Shown here: one piece after another, positions 41,695-52,349 of the stretch
Layout: each line of letters starts with the position of its first letter
Numbering within the stretch: position 1 is the first letter of the stretch
DNA from: Methanogenium cariaci JCM 10550
GTDB taxonomy: Archaea > Halobacteriota > Methanomicrobia > Methanomicrobiales > Methanomicrobiaceae
Assembly: GCF_001315945.1 (NCBI RefSeq)
Contig: NZ_BBBG01000015.1
Span: 1-56,513, forward strand
DNA length: 56,513 bases
Reading direction: 5' to 3'
Notes under the pieces: model-generated
The model's database searches: none
What the model saw: only the letters and a program-made list of their open reading frames with translations
Told to the model about the DNA's origin: nothing
Position numbers and translations under genes: made by a program

Positions 41695-42750
41695 TTATTC
41701 CTGTTTCAGTGCAGCACGCTGTGTCAAAAGAAATGCCTGCAGGTCATCCAGTGTCTTTGGGATGCACTCGTGGACAACCATCGAAGGAGCTGCTGTTTCC
41801 AGCATGTTCCGGGCCTGTGTGAGGGATAACGGCCGGTGCTGGTCGGTGAGTACGGCGTGCTGGAAGCGAACGCCTCCTGATCGTGGCGCTGCATGGTGTG
41901 AAATCCGTTCGGGATGCCCCGGCGGATGCGTTCCTGCCGAAGAGAGTGTGAGCCGCTCCAGTGGAGGTGGACGACATCTATTCTGTTGAGTATCTCCGGG
42001 GGGGCAGGGTTTCGATGCAGTCACAGACGGCGGTGATGCACTTGTCCTCTCTGTCAGAGGAGGCGATGCAGTTCATAAGATGGCCGGTGTCGAGCACAAA
42101 TCCGTAGTTGGAAAACTCTAAGAGATCCATGAAACGCAGACAGGCATCCGGGTCGGTGTAGGTGAGACCCGGATACCAGAGGTTCTCAAACTGCAGGCGG
42201 ACCGGTGACTCCTTGCCGGGGGGGAAGGCGGAAACCAGTTCGTTCAGAAACTCTGCGGCACGCTCCAGTACATACCAATCGTCCTTCGCATAGGTTTGGG
42301 TGAGCATCTCTGCGGTGTGGTAATACCCGAGGTGGTACACCGCATAGCCTGCGTGAAGCCGGGCGGCCCGTTCGAGCTGAAGTTGCAGGGCCGTATACAG
42401 GTCGGGGGGGAGTGTGCTGCAGGCAAAGAACGGCGGTTCAAACCGGATGGGGGGGATCTCACCGGGGGGGTTGGCTTTGCCGTTCCCACCGTTTTCTTTT
42501 GTCTCTTTCTTCTCCTCCAGCATCTCCAGCCAGCCGGAGTGAAACGGGAGGTGGACCCCCCCTTTCACCAACCCCGGGGGGGGAATATCCGACGGGGGGG
42601 CACGTCCTCGTAGCCGGTGTAGAGTTCCACACCATTCAGACTGTTTTTCTGACAGAATGCTGCCACATCTGTCCATTCTCCCCCGAAGAGGCTGCGGCCC
42701 CCCCACGGGTAGGCGGTGAGGCTGATGAGTTCGGTGTAGGGCGTTCGCAT
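41695..42750 (-). CDS. Xylose isomerase/AP endonuclease 2-like TIM-barrel protein, frameshifted
   Basis: The start MRTPYTELISLTAYPWGG fits the first barrel strand, with SLNGVELYTGYEDV next. After shifts at G/C runs near 42595 the frame continues VKGGVHLPFHSGWLEMLEEK, YAVYHLGYYH, VRLQFENLWYPGLTYTDPDA and NYGFVLDTGHLMNC. The His and Glu/Asp in these strands are the usual metal ligands. A shift near 42000 leads to VVHLHWSGSH, RISHHAAPRSG and a tail ending RAALKQE. About 350 residues. Members isomerise sugars or act on abasic DNA; I cannot tell which. It has no operon partner. Confidence 0.72.
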
Positions 42751-42848
42751 GAAAGATTCCTGTGCAGGAGAGGTTGGCGGTCACAGGGAAAAATGGGGGG
42801 GTGGTTTTGGCGGTGGTGCGGGAATGTGATTCGATTTTCAAGCCGCGT

Positions 42849-45674
42849 TCAGTTCTCCTGCAGCAGACAGCAGTATTCAACTCCTGCCCAGTAGCCTTCT
42901 CCCGGCAGCAGTATCTCGGTGAGTACGATCACTTCGTATTGGCCTGTTGCCGGATTATAGCTATAGAAAGAGACGGGTGTCTCGGGTGTGGTGGAGATGT
43001 TTGCGATGGGGGGGACCGGATGACAGCGGCAGCCGATCATGTTCCATCCCGCTGAGAGGTTCTGCTGATAGCAGGTCAGGGGGGGGATACCGGTCATATT
43101 CATGGTGCAGGGTTTGTTTGCCGCGATCCAGTAGCCCTTGCAGGTGCAGGGCGAAGCGGGGGGGTCCGTACGTACGTAGGTGCCGTTCTTGGTATCATAG
43201 CCGTACATCCCCAGCACCGCATCCGGGACGGTGATGGCGGTGATGGTTTCAAAGGGTGATGAGATCATGTTCCAGCCGGGGGGGACAAGGCCGAGCGAGA
43301 GGGTCTCTTCAGCGGATGGGGGGGGTCCTGCCGGGACGAGACTCGTCCAGTTCTGGTTGTATATCCGGGAATCCGAGAGACCAATGATCGATTCCGGAAG
43401 GTCTGCTTCTGTCAGAATAACCGAGATCTCCTTTTCAGCAGTATCAACAGTGGTGTTGGGGATTATGTCCCAGTATGTGCCGTTTGTAAAAAAGAGCATG
43501 AGCAGTGATTCATTCACTGATCCAAGATCCGCGTCGTCATATTCCATCTTGAGATCACAGGATGAGTTGTAGAATGATGGCACTCCTGAAATTGTCATAT
43601 TAACGCCGGTCACCGAGAGGGCATGATGGATTGTCTGGTTGCCTTCCGGTCCGGGTGAAGGAACCGGTGCCGTAGCCAGTCCGAGATTCCACCGGTGCAT
43701 GAGATGGCCGTTGTATTCCCATCGAGTGCGTCGAAGGTGACATTTTCTACATGAAGGGTTGTTTCGGCAAAAAGGGTGTCCCCCCCCTGAGCCTGCAATC
43801 CGGGAATCAGTTATGTTTACCCCCCCGCTGCTTGCCATAGCCAAAATAGCACTTCCGCATTTTTTTCCGGAATTTTGTAAGAATGTGGCGTTTGTATATG
43901 AGGCATCTGTATTCTGGCAATAGACTGCACCACCTCTCGACAATGCGTTATTCGATGAGAAGATGGTGTCTCTGAATGTTGTTTCTGAACCGATGCAATA
44001 TAGCCCCCCTCCTTCTATCGCCCAGTCGTTATCGGATACGGTGGTGTTTGTCATTGTCAGATTTGATCCACCGATGAATGCCCCCTCCTCCCCAGTCAAA
44101 CGCTCTGTTGCCGGACAGTGATGAATCACTGATGGAGATATTTGAACCCGAAATGTATGCTCCTCCACCGTATGTTCCGGTATTTTTCTCAACTACGGTG
44201 TCCATCATTGTGATGTCAGAATCCCAGGCCAATAGCCCTGCACCATAGAAGTCCACAACATTACCCAGAATCGCCGTATTTATCGTCCTGACGGTGGAAA
44301 ATCCGAATGCTGCCCCCCCACCGCTCCCATATCCTGCTCCGTTGCCTTCAATAGATGTATTAACGAGTGCGACATCAGATCCGTAGAAGGCCGCTCCTCC
44401 ACAAAATCCGGGAAGAATATCATTTCCGGAAATCATGGTATCGGTGATTGAGACCCTGCATCCGAAGAAATATGCCCCCCCTGCACCCTCATTGCTATTG
44501 TCTATGCCGCTCATTCTGTTAGACCAGATACCGGAGTCTGTGATCTCTGCATCCACACTCTGGAAACAGGCCCCCTCCTCCAAAGGATCCCCCTATGTTT
44601 TCGGAAATGGTGGTGTTCGTAAGGTTTGTATCACCATTACAGAATGTCACTCCCCCGCCGTCTCCGTACATAATACTGTTTTCAGTAAACAGAGTGTTTG
44701 TGATAACCGAATCTGTTGCATCAAAGTATGCTCCTCCGCCATGCAGGTCAGCGGAATTTTCTGAAAATGTGCAGTCCTGCATCTCAACGCCGGATTCCTG
44801 AATGTAAGCCCCCCCGCCGCCGGATGCGCCTGCATAATTGTCGGAGAAGGCACATCCGGTGATGCGTATGTCACTGACATAGGCGGCAAACAGGCCACCG
44901 CCATATCCGGGAATCTGATAATTGTCACCCACGGTGTTTCCCGAGAAGGTGCACCCGTCAATCGTCAGCCGTTCCAGCGGCGTTTCGTTTGTCCCCATCG
45001 CAGAGACACCGGCACCGTTCCCTTCCGTAACCGAGGTGCCGGAGATATTCAGTCTGGAGAGCGTTGCATTATCCCCCCCGGTGATCGTAATCGCAGGGTG
45101 GTGTTGACCGGTGACGTCAGAACCGGCTGCACCGGTGATCCCTCCCACCGTTGGATGGTGACATCGGCCGCGGTGATGGAAAACCCGCCTTCATAGGTGT
45201 GCCCCCCCGGTATGCCCCCCCAGACGTGGATCATGTCCCCCCCCGTCCCGATCTCGGGAATCATGCCGATCTCGGAGTAATTCCCGGTCCCGTTGTTCAC
45301 TGGGTTGATGGCTGATACCCACCATTCCGTAGGTGGGGAACTGCATCGATGCTGCTGTCGGCACGCATCTCCGGCACAAATGTGATTGCCGGGGGTGCGT
45401 GCACTGGCCATTCCCGCGTCTCCAGAGTGACCCGCATCGCTTCAATCCGTTGTCTGAGTTCTTCCTCCGGCAGGGCCCGGAGTTCCTCGTACAGAGGTGA
45501 AAGACTTCCCGAGGCATTGCGTGCCGCTTCCCATGCCGCCCGTGTGTCCGGGTATTCGTATCCATTCGCATCCGGGCCGACTGCGATGGTTCCTACCGGC
45601 AGGAGCATGGCTCCCGCGATACCTATGCAGAGCACAATGCGGATTGTCTGCAGTGTGCTGACTGTGAATTTCAT
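42849..45674 (-). CDS. Large secreted right-handed beta-helix surface protein, frameshifted
   Basis: From MKFTVSTLQTIRIVLCIGIA (signal peptide) the product is about 940 residues when frames are joined. The middle consists of repeated turns with the pattern G-G-G-A-(Y/F)-(I/F) and D-(S/T)-x-(I/V)-(T/S)-(N/D)-T: GGGGAYIQESGVEMQDCTFS, GGGAYFDATDSVITNTLF, GGAAFYGSDVALVNTSIEG, GGGAYISGSNISISDSSLSG. This is a polymorphic-adhesin-like parallel beta-helix. The C-terminus holds two copies of a GWNMI module (GWNMISSPFETITAITV, then GWNMIGCRCHPVPPIANIS) and many Cys. It is exported and probably cell-surface; binding partners are unknown. Long G runs occur at almost every Gly-rich turn, where breaks also occur. 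Confidence 0.78.
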
Positions 45675-46240
45675 TAACTCTTCCCCCATAAGCAGAATGG
45701 TACGGAAAAACGCAGGTTTTCCCTGAATTCTGCAACGTCTCTTCCGGTCATGTTGCCGGGAATGCACCGGATACAACTGCGGGAGCTCTCACTGTTTCAG
45801 AGGATAATGGTTTGGGGTGCCAAAAATAATTCAGCCATCTATTGTGGCTTGTATTCCGAAAATATAGATAATTATTGTACATCTGGTCATCAGGAATGGT
45901 TCAGCCGGCAAATGCAATTTTTCTGTAACAAATGATCGTTCTGTTGTATTTCGGGTAATAAACCCGCGTCTGCGGATGCGTGTCAGTCCGTGTCGATACG
46001 ATCTGATTTGAGATCTCATTTTCCATAGCCGCGGACCGGTCCTGCCGGTCAGTTCCCCCCCGGTGGTGCCATACTCCGGATCCGGGCTCATGATGGTGTT
46101 TTGAAAAACTATTCACCGATGATTCTGATTACCGGAATTGACGGTTTATCTCCTCATATCCTTTAAAAACGAGGAAAATTTCAAAAAACCGAATTAGATT
46201 CGGATTGATTTCATACCGACCGATATGCCAATATATTTCT
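45675..46240. other. Intergenic region between surface protein and response regulator
   Basis: 566 bases without a convincing gene. Short frames on both strands have no recognisable sequence. AT-rich patches occur near 45835-45885 and 46145-46235. The GATATGCCAATATATTTCT segment just before 46241 is a probable promoter or leader for the response regulator. The first 20-30 bases may be the promoter of the divergent beta-helix gene. Confidence 0.45.
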
Positions 46241-47482
46241 ATGAAACATGTTCTCCTCGTTGAAGATGACCCCCCCGTTCTTTTGAAGGCCACAGAACTT
46301 ACCCTGGAAAAGATGGGTGGGTTTGAGGTCACCGGGGTAGTAAACGCAGAACTGGCTATTGATGAGATCATGAAGAGAGATTACTCAGCCATCGTCTCTG
46401 ATTATGACATGCCGGGGATGGACGGACTGGAATTCCTGAAAACGGTACGAGATTCAGATAATGACACGCCCTTTATCATATTTACCGGGAAGGGAAGAGA
46501 GGAGATTGCAATTAAAGCCTATGAACAGGGTGCCGATCATTATCTGCAAAAGGGAGGGGATACAAAATCACTCTTTTACGAGATTATTCAGAAGATCAAT
46601 ACCTCTGTTGAAAAAAAGCAGATCAAAAGAGAACTGGAAATCTCCCGGAAACTCTATGCAAATATTTTCAATCACCTCCCGGACCCCCCCACCTTTGTTA
46701 TAGACAATAATGGGCAGGTCATCGGATGGAACACGGCGATAGAAGCACTGACTGGTGTCAGGAGGGAAGATATTGCAGGCAAAGGAAATTATGCCTACTC
46801 TGAGGCTATTTATGGAGAAAAACGGCCCATCCTGATTGATCTGGTACTGGATCCTACTCTCTGCATTGAGGATGATTACCGAATTATTCGCTGTGATGAT
46901 GGATATTTCACCGCAGAGAAAAAAGTGGCCTTATCGAACGGAAGGAAGTATGATATCTGGGTCAAGGTGAGTCCCATGCTGGGCGAAAATAATGAATTTT
47001 CGGGAGCTATCGCCTCACTGCGGGATATCACCAGCAAGAAAAAAGCAGAAGATAAGATTCGCCGGGCAAACGACTACAACCGCTCTCTTATTGAGGCACA
47101 TATTGATCCACTGGTGACCATAGACGGGAACGGGACGATCACCGATATTAATGAGGCAATGGAGAAACTGACCGGATACCATCATGACTCCCTTGCAGGC
47201 ATGTATTTCTTTGATCTCTTCACCGATCCGGGAAAAGCCAGGGGGGGAGTCCACAAGCGGGTTATGGAGGGCACCCGTCTCATGGATGTCCCGCTTCAGG
47301 TGCGGACCGCAACCGGGAAGGAGTCGGGGATTCTGTTCTTTGGTTCGCCATACATTAACGGGGACGGGGAGGTACTGGGCGTGTTTGCTGAACTGCACGA
47401 TGTTCTGAGCCTGCCCGGAGCTGAACGGGAAATGCTTTGTCACGGGAAGGTATTGCAGAAGTGTGTTTCAGACGGGTGGTAG
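46241..47482 (+). CDS. Response regulator with two PAS domains
   Basis: The receiver domain starts MKHVLLVEDDPPVLLKATEL; D54 in IVSDYDMPGMDG is the phosphoacceptor, with T in IIFTGKG and K in HYLQKGG completing the site. The first PAS spans about residues 140-260 (NHLPDPPTFVIDNNGQVIGW to LRDITSKKKAED). The second follows (YNRSLIEAHIDPLVTIDGNG to about 400). No kinase or DNA-binding domain follows, so the C-terminus may be cut by a frameshift near 47440-47482. Prolines in EDDPPV and PDPPTF are one more than expected and lie on seven-C runs. It is a signalling adaptor, possibly paired with a distant kinase. Confidence 0.88.
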   Translation: MKHVLLVEDDPPVLLKATELTLEKMGGFEVTGVVNAELAIDEIMKRDYSAIVSDYDMPGMDGLEFLKTVRDSDNDTPFIIFTGKGREEIAIKAYEQGADHYLQKGGDTKSLFYEIIQKINTSVEKKQIKRELEISRKLYANIFNHLPDPPTFVIDNNGQVIGWNTAIEALTGVRREDIAGKGNYAYSEAIYGEKRPILIDLVLDPTLCIEDDYRIIRCDDGYFTAEKKVALSNGRKYDIWVKVSPMLGENNEFSGAIASLRDITSKKKAEDKIRRANDYNRSLIEAHIDPLVTIDGNGTITDINEAMEKLTGYHHDSLAGMYFFDLFTDPGKARGGVHKRVMEGTRLMDVPLQVRTATGKESGILFFGSPYINGDGEVLGVFAELHDVLSLPGAEREMLCHGKVLQKCVSDGW

Positions 47483-47499
47483 TTTACACCACGCCACTA

Positions 47500-47760
47500 T
47501 TACTGTGAACGGTGACCGCACTGTAATGGCAGGAGCCTGCAGCATTGTTTCTGCATGGCATGCCTATCAGTCTGTTTTACCAGAACGTTTACCGGTTCCT
47601 GTGTCAGGCAGGATTTCCCCCCCTCTTCGGCATGAATCTGGTCATAGACCTTTTCGAGCAGGTGCCCGCCCAAGGTGTTCTGAAAATCATTTTCATTCAT
47701 GAAGCGGGTTTTCATCTCAACGTTGTGTTCCATCCGGTCGATGAAGATGTTCTCCAGCAC
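47500..47760 (-). CDS. Possible 86-residue ORF, unknown
   Basis: A GTG-start frame with VLENIFIDRMEHNVEMKTRF, EKVYDQIHAEEGGKSC and ending LQCGHRSQ. The segment is amphipathic and protein-like, and another frame upstream (PKRTENFGYRS) may join it, extending it beyond 47800. I recognise no family. It is convergent with the response-regulator gene and may be a remnant or a small real gene. Confidence 0.3.
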   Translation of the reverse strand: MLENIFIDRMEHNVEMKTRFMNENDFQNTLGGHLLEKVYDQIHAEEGGKSCLTQEPVNVLVKQTDRHAMQKQCCRLLPLQCGHRSQ

Positions 47761-48208
47761 AGAGAGGAACGATATCCGAAATTCTCAGTTCTTTTCGGCA
47801 TCTGATTTTGCAGCTTTCCATCCATTTTGCAGCATGAAACTGCAAACGAATCGGCTCTTGAAAACGTCCGTATTGTTGCGTATTCTTCTAAAGTAGTACA
47901 ATATAGAGATATATGTACAGGTACTCTGGGTATTTTGCGTACATTTTGGAGAACATTCAGTAATCCCTGTACAGACAGGGGGGGGAGGTATGTGTTTCTC
48001 TGATTCCGGAATGTACGCAAACATCGGAGCTGTCCGGAGAAAAAACAAAAATGCAGGCGGGAATCGTCAGATCAATGCCGAATAGTGAATATTTTTTCGG
48101 ACAAATCCCCCTGTAAAGTGGATAAAACGTACGCAAAGCTGCAAAGATGGCGAATGAATAATGCCAGACAGATTTCACTCCGGATCAAAGAAATGATAAA
48201 ACAAGAAG

Positions 48209-48282
48209 CGCCCCCCAACAGGACTCGAACCTGTGACATTCTGGTTAACAGCCAGACACTCTACCAACTGAGTTATGGAGGC
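48209..48282 (-). tRNA. tRNA-Asn (GUU) with one extra G in the acceptor stem
   Basis: The minus strand gives acceptor GCCTCCA, a D arm, an anticodon stem TCTGG/CCAGA around CTGTTAA with anticodon GUU, a T arm ACAGG-TTCGAGT-CCTGT, then TGGGGGGC and discriminator G. The 3' acceptor strand should be TGGGGGC (five G). Six are present, which leaves one unpaired base in the stem. No intron is visible. The extra base matches the homopolymer problem seen in coding genes, and cannot come from a wrong reading frame. Confidence 0.9.
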
Positions 48283-48329
48283 ATGCACAACCTGTGTGCC
48301 ATACAAGGTCGTATTGAAGGCTATTAATA

Positions 48330-48898
48330 TTATTGATTTGTGTTGCTCTCTTCACGCATGGTGTTGAGGAGGGTGATGATCGCATCAATCTCAGAATCAA
48401 GCGATTTCATTCCTTCTTTTGCCACATCTGTCACCATTGCGCCTGCCGGTGACGCCTGAATATATCCCTGCCCCTCAAGCACCTTCAGGGAGTAGCGCAC
48501 ACGATGCAGGCAGGCCGGTGAGTTCCGCGAGTTTCATGATGCCGATGCTGATGCTCCGCTACGATACGCACCAACCCGAGATGTCGTCCCACCAGTCTAC
48601 TTCAGACCGGATCTTCTCAAGCATTATTGTCGCCTTTCTGTTCTCCGGCACTGCCGGGTTTTTCAGGTTCGTCACCTGGGCCATCAGCCATTCTTTGTCA
48701 CTCTGGTAGGCACTCCTGAAATACAGTGCCAGCACAATCGCCCCCTGCACCGCAGATACCTGCGATCAGGTAACTGTAGACAGGTATTACCCTGAATGCA
48801 GCGAGGATGGCAAGTGCCGCGAGAAGAAAAATTCCGTTCAGGACCATGGTGAGTTTTGCAAACTTCATCTTGAAGACCTGCTTTGCTGACTCGTCCAT
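48330..48898 (-). CDS. Membrane protein with C-terminal winged-helix domain, frameshifted
   Basis: The start MDESAKQVFKMKFAKLTMVL leads into two hydrophobic helices. A shift near 48745 continues GAIVLALYFRSAYQSDKEWL and a charged helix NRKATIMLEKIRSEVDWWDD. A further shift near 48570 and one near 48505 reveal ISIGIMKLAELTGLPA, then RVRYSLKVLEGQGYIQASPA, a winged helix-turn-helix, and a helical tail ending REESNTNQ at 48330. About 190 residues. A membrane-tethered DNA-binding protein, like the one at 35.3 kb. Its target is unknown. It is divergent from the peptidase at 48959. Confidence 0.6.
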
Positions 48899-48958
48899 TA
48901 TCCATACATCAACCCGTCAGGATAAAATTACTTGTGCTTTGGTCGGCAATATTCAGGC

Positions 48959-50110
48959 ATGGACACACTCGATGAGGCCATGGAGAAGGCAGGGGGCGGC
49001 AGCTTATGTCATCTATGCCTCCTCCCAGGATCCTGATATGCGGTACCTGACACAGTTTGTCACCTCGGACCCCCCCATCTTCTTTATTAAGAAGCGGGGG
49101 GAGGATGGAATCGTGATTGTCCCTCAGATGGAGATCGGGCGGGCAGAGGACGAAGCTCCTGTGATGCCATTACCCGGGGGGATGCCGGGTTCTTTACCTA
49201 CCTCGAAGAGGAGGTCAGTCCCCCCCGACGCCGCCGCACGCATGGCATATGAATATGCAGGCGGAGATATCATCGTACCCGGTACCTTTCCCCCCCTTGC
49301 AATGGCTGAAGATATCCGGTTATTCTGCCGGGTTACCGTCGATACCAACACGGTTGAAAACATGCGGGAGGTGAAGAATCCCCCCCGTGAATGTGATGCT
49401 ATCCGTACAGCCCAGGAACAAACAAACGAGGTGATGGCGCTTGCCGAGTCTATCATCCGGCATGCAACAGAGAAAGACGGAGCCCTCTGGCATGAGGCTC
49501 CCCCCCCTCACCTCTGATATCCTCCGGCGAGAGATGCACTGCTGGCTGCTCCGGCACGGCTACACCGCACGCGACACCATCGTCTCGTGCGGGAAAGAAA
49601 CCGCCCAGCCGCATAACGCCGGGTCAGGCACCCTCTTGGCAAACGAACCCATTCTTATCGATATTTTTCCCCAGAACGAGAAGACTGGATACTATGCGAT
49701 ATGACCCGGACATTTGTAAAAGGGGAACCGTCCCCCCCGGAGATTCAGGAAATATATGACACCGTCGCGGGCGGCCAGACACTTGCAGAAGAGATGCTCA
49801 GACCCGGCATCACCGGTGCTGAGGTGCACAATGCCGTAGTTGATCATTTTACGGAAAGGGGGGGGTATACGACCGGGGGGATGAAGGGTTTATCCACAGC
49901 CTTGGCCACGGTGTCGGTCTGGAGATCCACGAAGGGCCGTCCCTCTCTCCACGGGCTGATACCCCGCTTGTGGAGGGAAATGTGATCACCGTTGAGCCGG
50001 GCCTCTATTACCGGAAGATCGGCGGGGGGGTGCGGTTGGAGAACCTTGGTGTTATAACCAAAGATGGTTTCGTCTGCTACACGAAATACAACAGAAGACT
50101 GATCGTATGA
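48959..50110 (+). CDS. Xaa-Pro aminopeptidase-like M24 metallopeptidase, frameshifted
   Basis: The N-terminal creatinase-like domain has [20 protein letters not shown] and [17 protein letters not shown]. After shifts near 49185 and 49505 the catalytic pita-bread domain follows: [43 protein letters not shown] and, after one more shift near 49860, [15 protein letters not shown] and [15 protein letters not shown]. The metal ligands (two Asp, His, two Glu) can be placed. About 385 residues. It should cleave an N-terminal residue before proline. The stop overlaps the next start (ATGA at 50107), so it is co-translated with a methionine aminopeptidase. Confidence 0.85.
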
Positions 50111-50999
50111 ACGATGATATTTATTCTGCATATATGGAAGCAGGGGGGGCACTTGCAAAGCGATTCCGTGAGGAAGCTGCCGCAATGGTTGTCCCGGGTG
50201 CTTCAATCCTGGAACTGGTGGACACCATTGAACAGGCAATACTCGATGAAGGTGCCGGGATTGCCTTTCCCCCCCTCAATATATCGATAAACGAGGATGC
50301 GGCCCACGATACCGCAGGTCCGGGGGATGAACGCCTCTTTGCTGAGGGCGACGTAGTAAAAGTCGATCTTGGGGGGGTGCATATCGACGGGTATGTTGCG
50401 GATACCGCACAGACCGTTGATCTGGGCGACAACGCCCTCCTCGTCGAGGCGTCACGGGAAGCCCTCAACGCGGCCATTGCCATGGTTCGTCCGGGTGTCA
50501 CCTCGGGGGAACTGGGCACCGTCATCCAGCATGAAATCGAGGCACGGGGGTTTTCGCCCGGTGGCAAACCTCACCGGTCACGGTCTCTCCCAATACTATC
50601 TCCATGGTGATCCAATGATCCCCCCCAACGTCGCCATGGCAGGCGGGGGCGGTCTTCGAAGAGGGCATGGTCTTTGCGGTTGAACCCTTTGCCTCCAGCG
50701 GGACAGGGGTGGTCTCAGATGGCACCCGAACCCTGATCTACAGCCAGACGGCAAACCGGGGGGGAGTACGGCTGGCATCCGCAAAACGGGTCATGAACCA
50801 GATCCGTGATCGGCGCTCCCTGCCATTCTCCCGGCGCTGGCTGACGGGTGACAAGATTGATCTCGCCCTCTCCACCCTGAAGAGAAGCGGCGTGGTACGG
50901 GGTTATCCTGTCCTTCACGACATTCCCGGGTCACTGGTCTCCCAGGCAGAACACACCCTCATTGTCACCGAAGATGGCTGTGTGGCAACGACTCTTTAA
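50107..50999 (+). CDS. map: Type II methionine aminopeptidase, frameshifted
   Basis: The start [20 protein letters not shown], then [20 protein letters not shown], is the archaeal MAP N-terminal block. [20 protein letters not shown] supplies the metal-binding Asp pair. After a shift near 50560, [17 protein letters not shown] gives the catalytic His, and [19 protein letters not shown] gives the Glu. The Lys/Arg-rich insert and the tail [16 protein letters not shown] are characteristic of the type II enzyme. About 295 residues. It removes the initiator methionine from nascent proteins. An extra Pro in FPPLNIS and extra Gly in LGGVH come from long runs. Confidence 0.9.
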
Positions 51000-51041
51000 C
51001 CAACCTTTTTTGCTCTCTGTGTAGTATATCTCCTGTTACGC

Positions 51042-52330
51042 ATGTCTGATGATGCTGATTCAATGGTTCTTGATCTCATGGAGATTCTTCTGACGGCCTC
51101 AGTTGCCAATGAAATCCCTGAGATCACGAAGAGTGATCTGCCGCAGAAATTATGGAAAATAACCGGGATCTCCGGAACAGCGTCAGAATTCAAACGGCCG
51201 CTGGTGATCAGCGAAGGTCTGCTTGAACGCGAGATGGGGGGGGTGGCTGGTGCCTATGGATATCTGCGCGCAAACCCTTTCGTCGATTATGACGAATTTG
51301 GGCAGCGCCTCTCCATCACCGCGCTTGCACCAGCGATGCAGTGGTTTGTAAAGAAAGGGGGGGAAAAGGTTCGATAGAAAAGAATCCTGCACTTGCATTA
51401 TATGCAGAAAAAAATAATCTTGGCACATTTTCGTATCAGGATGCGCTGAAGAATACCGGGCGGTTTGAAGACTCGGTTGAGTATATCGAGGCAAAGATTG
51501 CTCCTATCGTTGCCGAGTCCGAGGAGATGCGCAATGCCCGTGATCTGATCATCATCTACGCGCCGGATGAGATGGAGTTCAGTATCGATAATCTTGTCTG
51601 CACAAGCGGGCAGAAGGACACGATCAAAAAAATTGATGTGGCCCTCAAAAACCGGGATTTCCTGCGTGATCACCGGGTATATGAGTTTGGAAAACTTCTC
51701 TTCGTAGGTCCTCCCGGAACCGGAAAGACATCCCTTGCGCTTGCCCTGTCCCGTGAACTGCATATGCCGCTCCTTGAAGTCCGTCTTGCGATGATCACCT
51801 CCCAGTATCTGGGAGAGACATCCAAGAATATCGACCGTATCTTTGAGCTGGCCAGGAGACTGTCTCCCTGTATTCTCTTTATTGACGAGTTTGATTTTGT
51901 GGCAAAGTCCCGTCTGACGGATGACAACGCCGCAATGAAGCGGGCGGTGAACATGCTTCTGAAGAACATCGATATGGTCAGCTTTGTCAAAAACGGTGTC
52001 CTTCTCATCGGGGGCAACCAATCACCCGGCACTGCTGGACGAAGCGGCATGGCGGCGCTTTGATGATGTCGTGGAGTTCCCCCCCATGCCCGACCGGGCG
52101 ATGCGGGGGGGGACATCCTGCGTGCCGTCACTTCCCTGATCGAGTGTGAGTGTGACTTTGATGCCGTTGCCGAGGAGACCGAAGGTTTCTCCGGTGCGGA
52201 TTTGCGGATGATGATCAAAGAAGCGATCATGGCGGCCCTCATGGATAACCGGCACAAAGTAACCGCCGGGGATATTGAAATCGGCATGCAGAATCTCAAG
52301 ACTCGCCACGTCATCCGGAGCAGTATCTGA
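51042..52330 (+). CDS. AAA+ ATPase, frameshifted
   Basis: An N-terminal helical segment (MVLDLMEILLTASVANEIPE) has no clear domain match. A G run near 51357 breaks the frame; the next reads DEMEFSIDNLVCTSGQKDTI. The AAA core follows: Walker A FVGPPGTGKTSLALALSREL, MITSQYLGETSKNIDRIFEL, Walker B SPCILFIDEFDFVAKS, and an ATNH-like sensor 1 after another shift near 52010. The last frame reads WRRFDDVVEFPMPDRAM (after the C run near 52085) and EGFSGADLRMMIKEAIMAAL. About 430 residues. It belongs to the ClpX/SpoVK-like group of single-AAA proteins; its substrate is unknown. Confidence 0.85.
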
Positions 52331-52349
52331 CGTTCAGGTGTCGTTTCGG

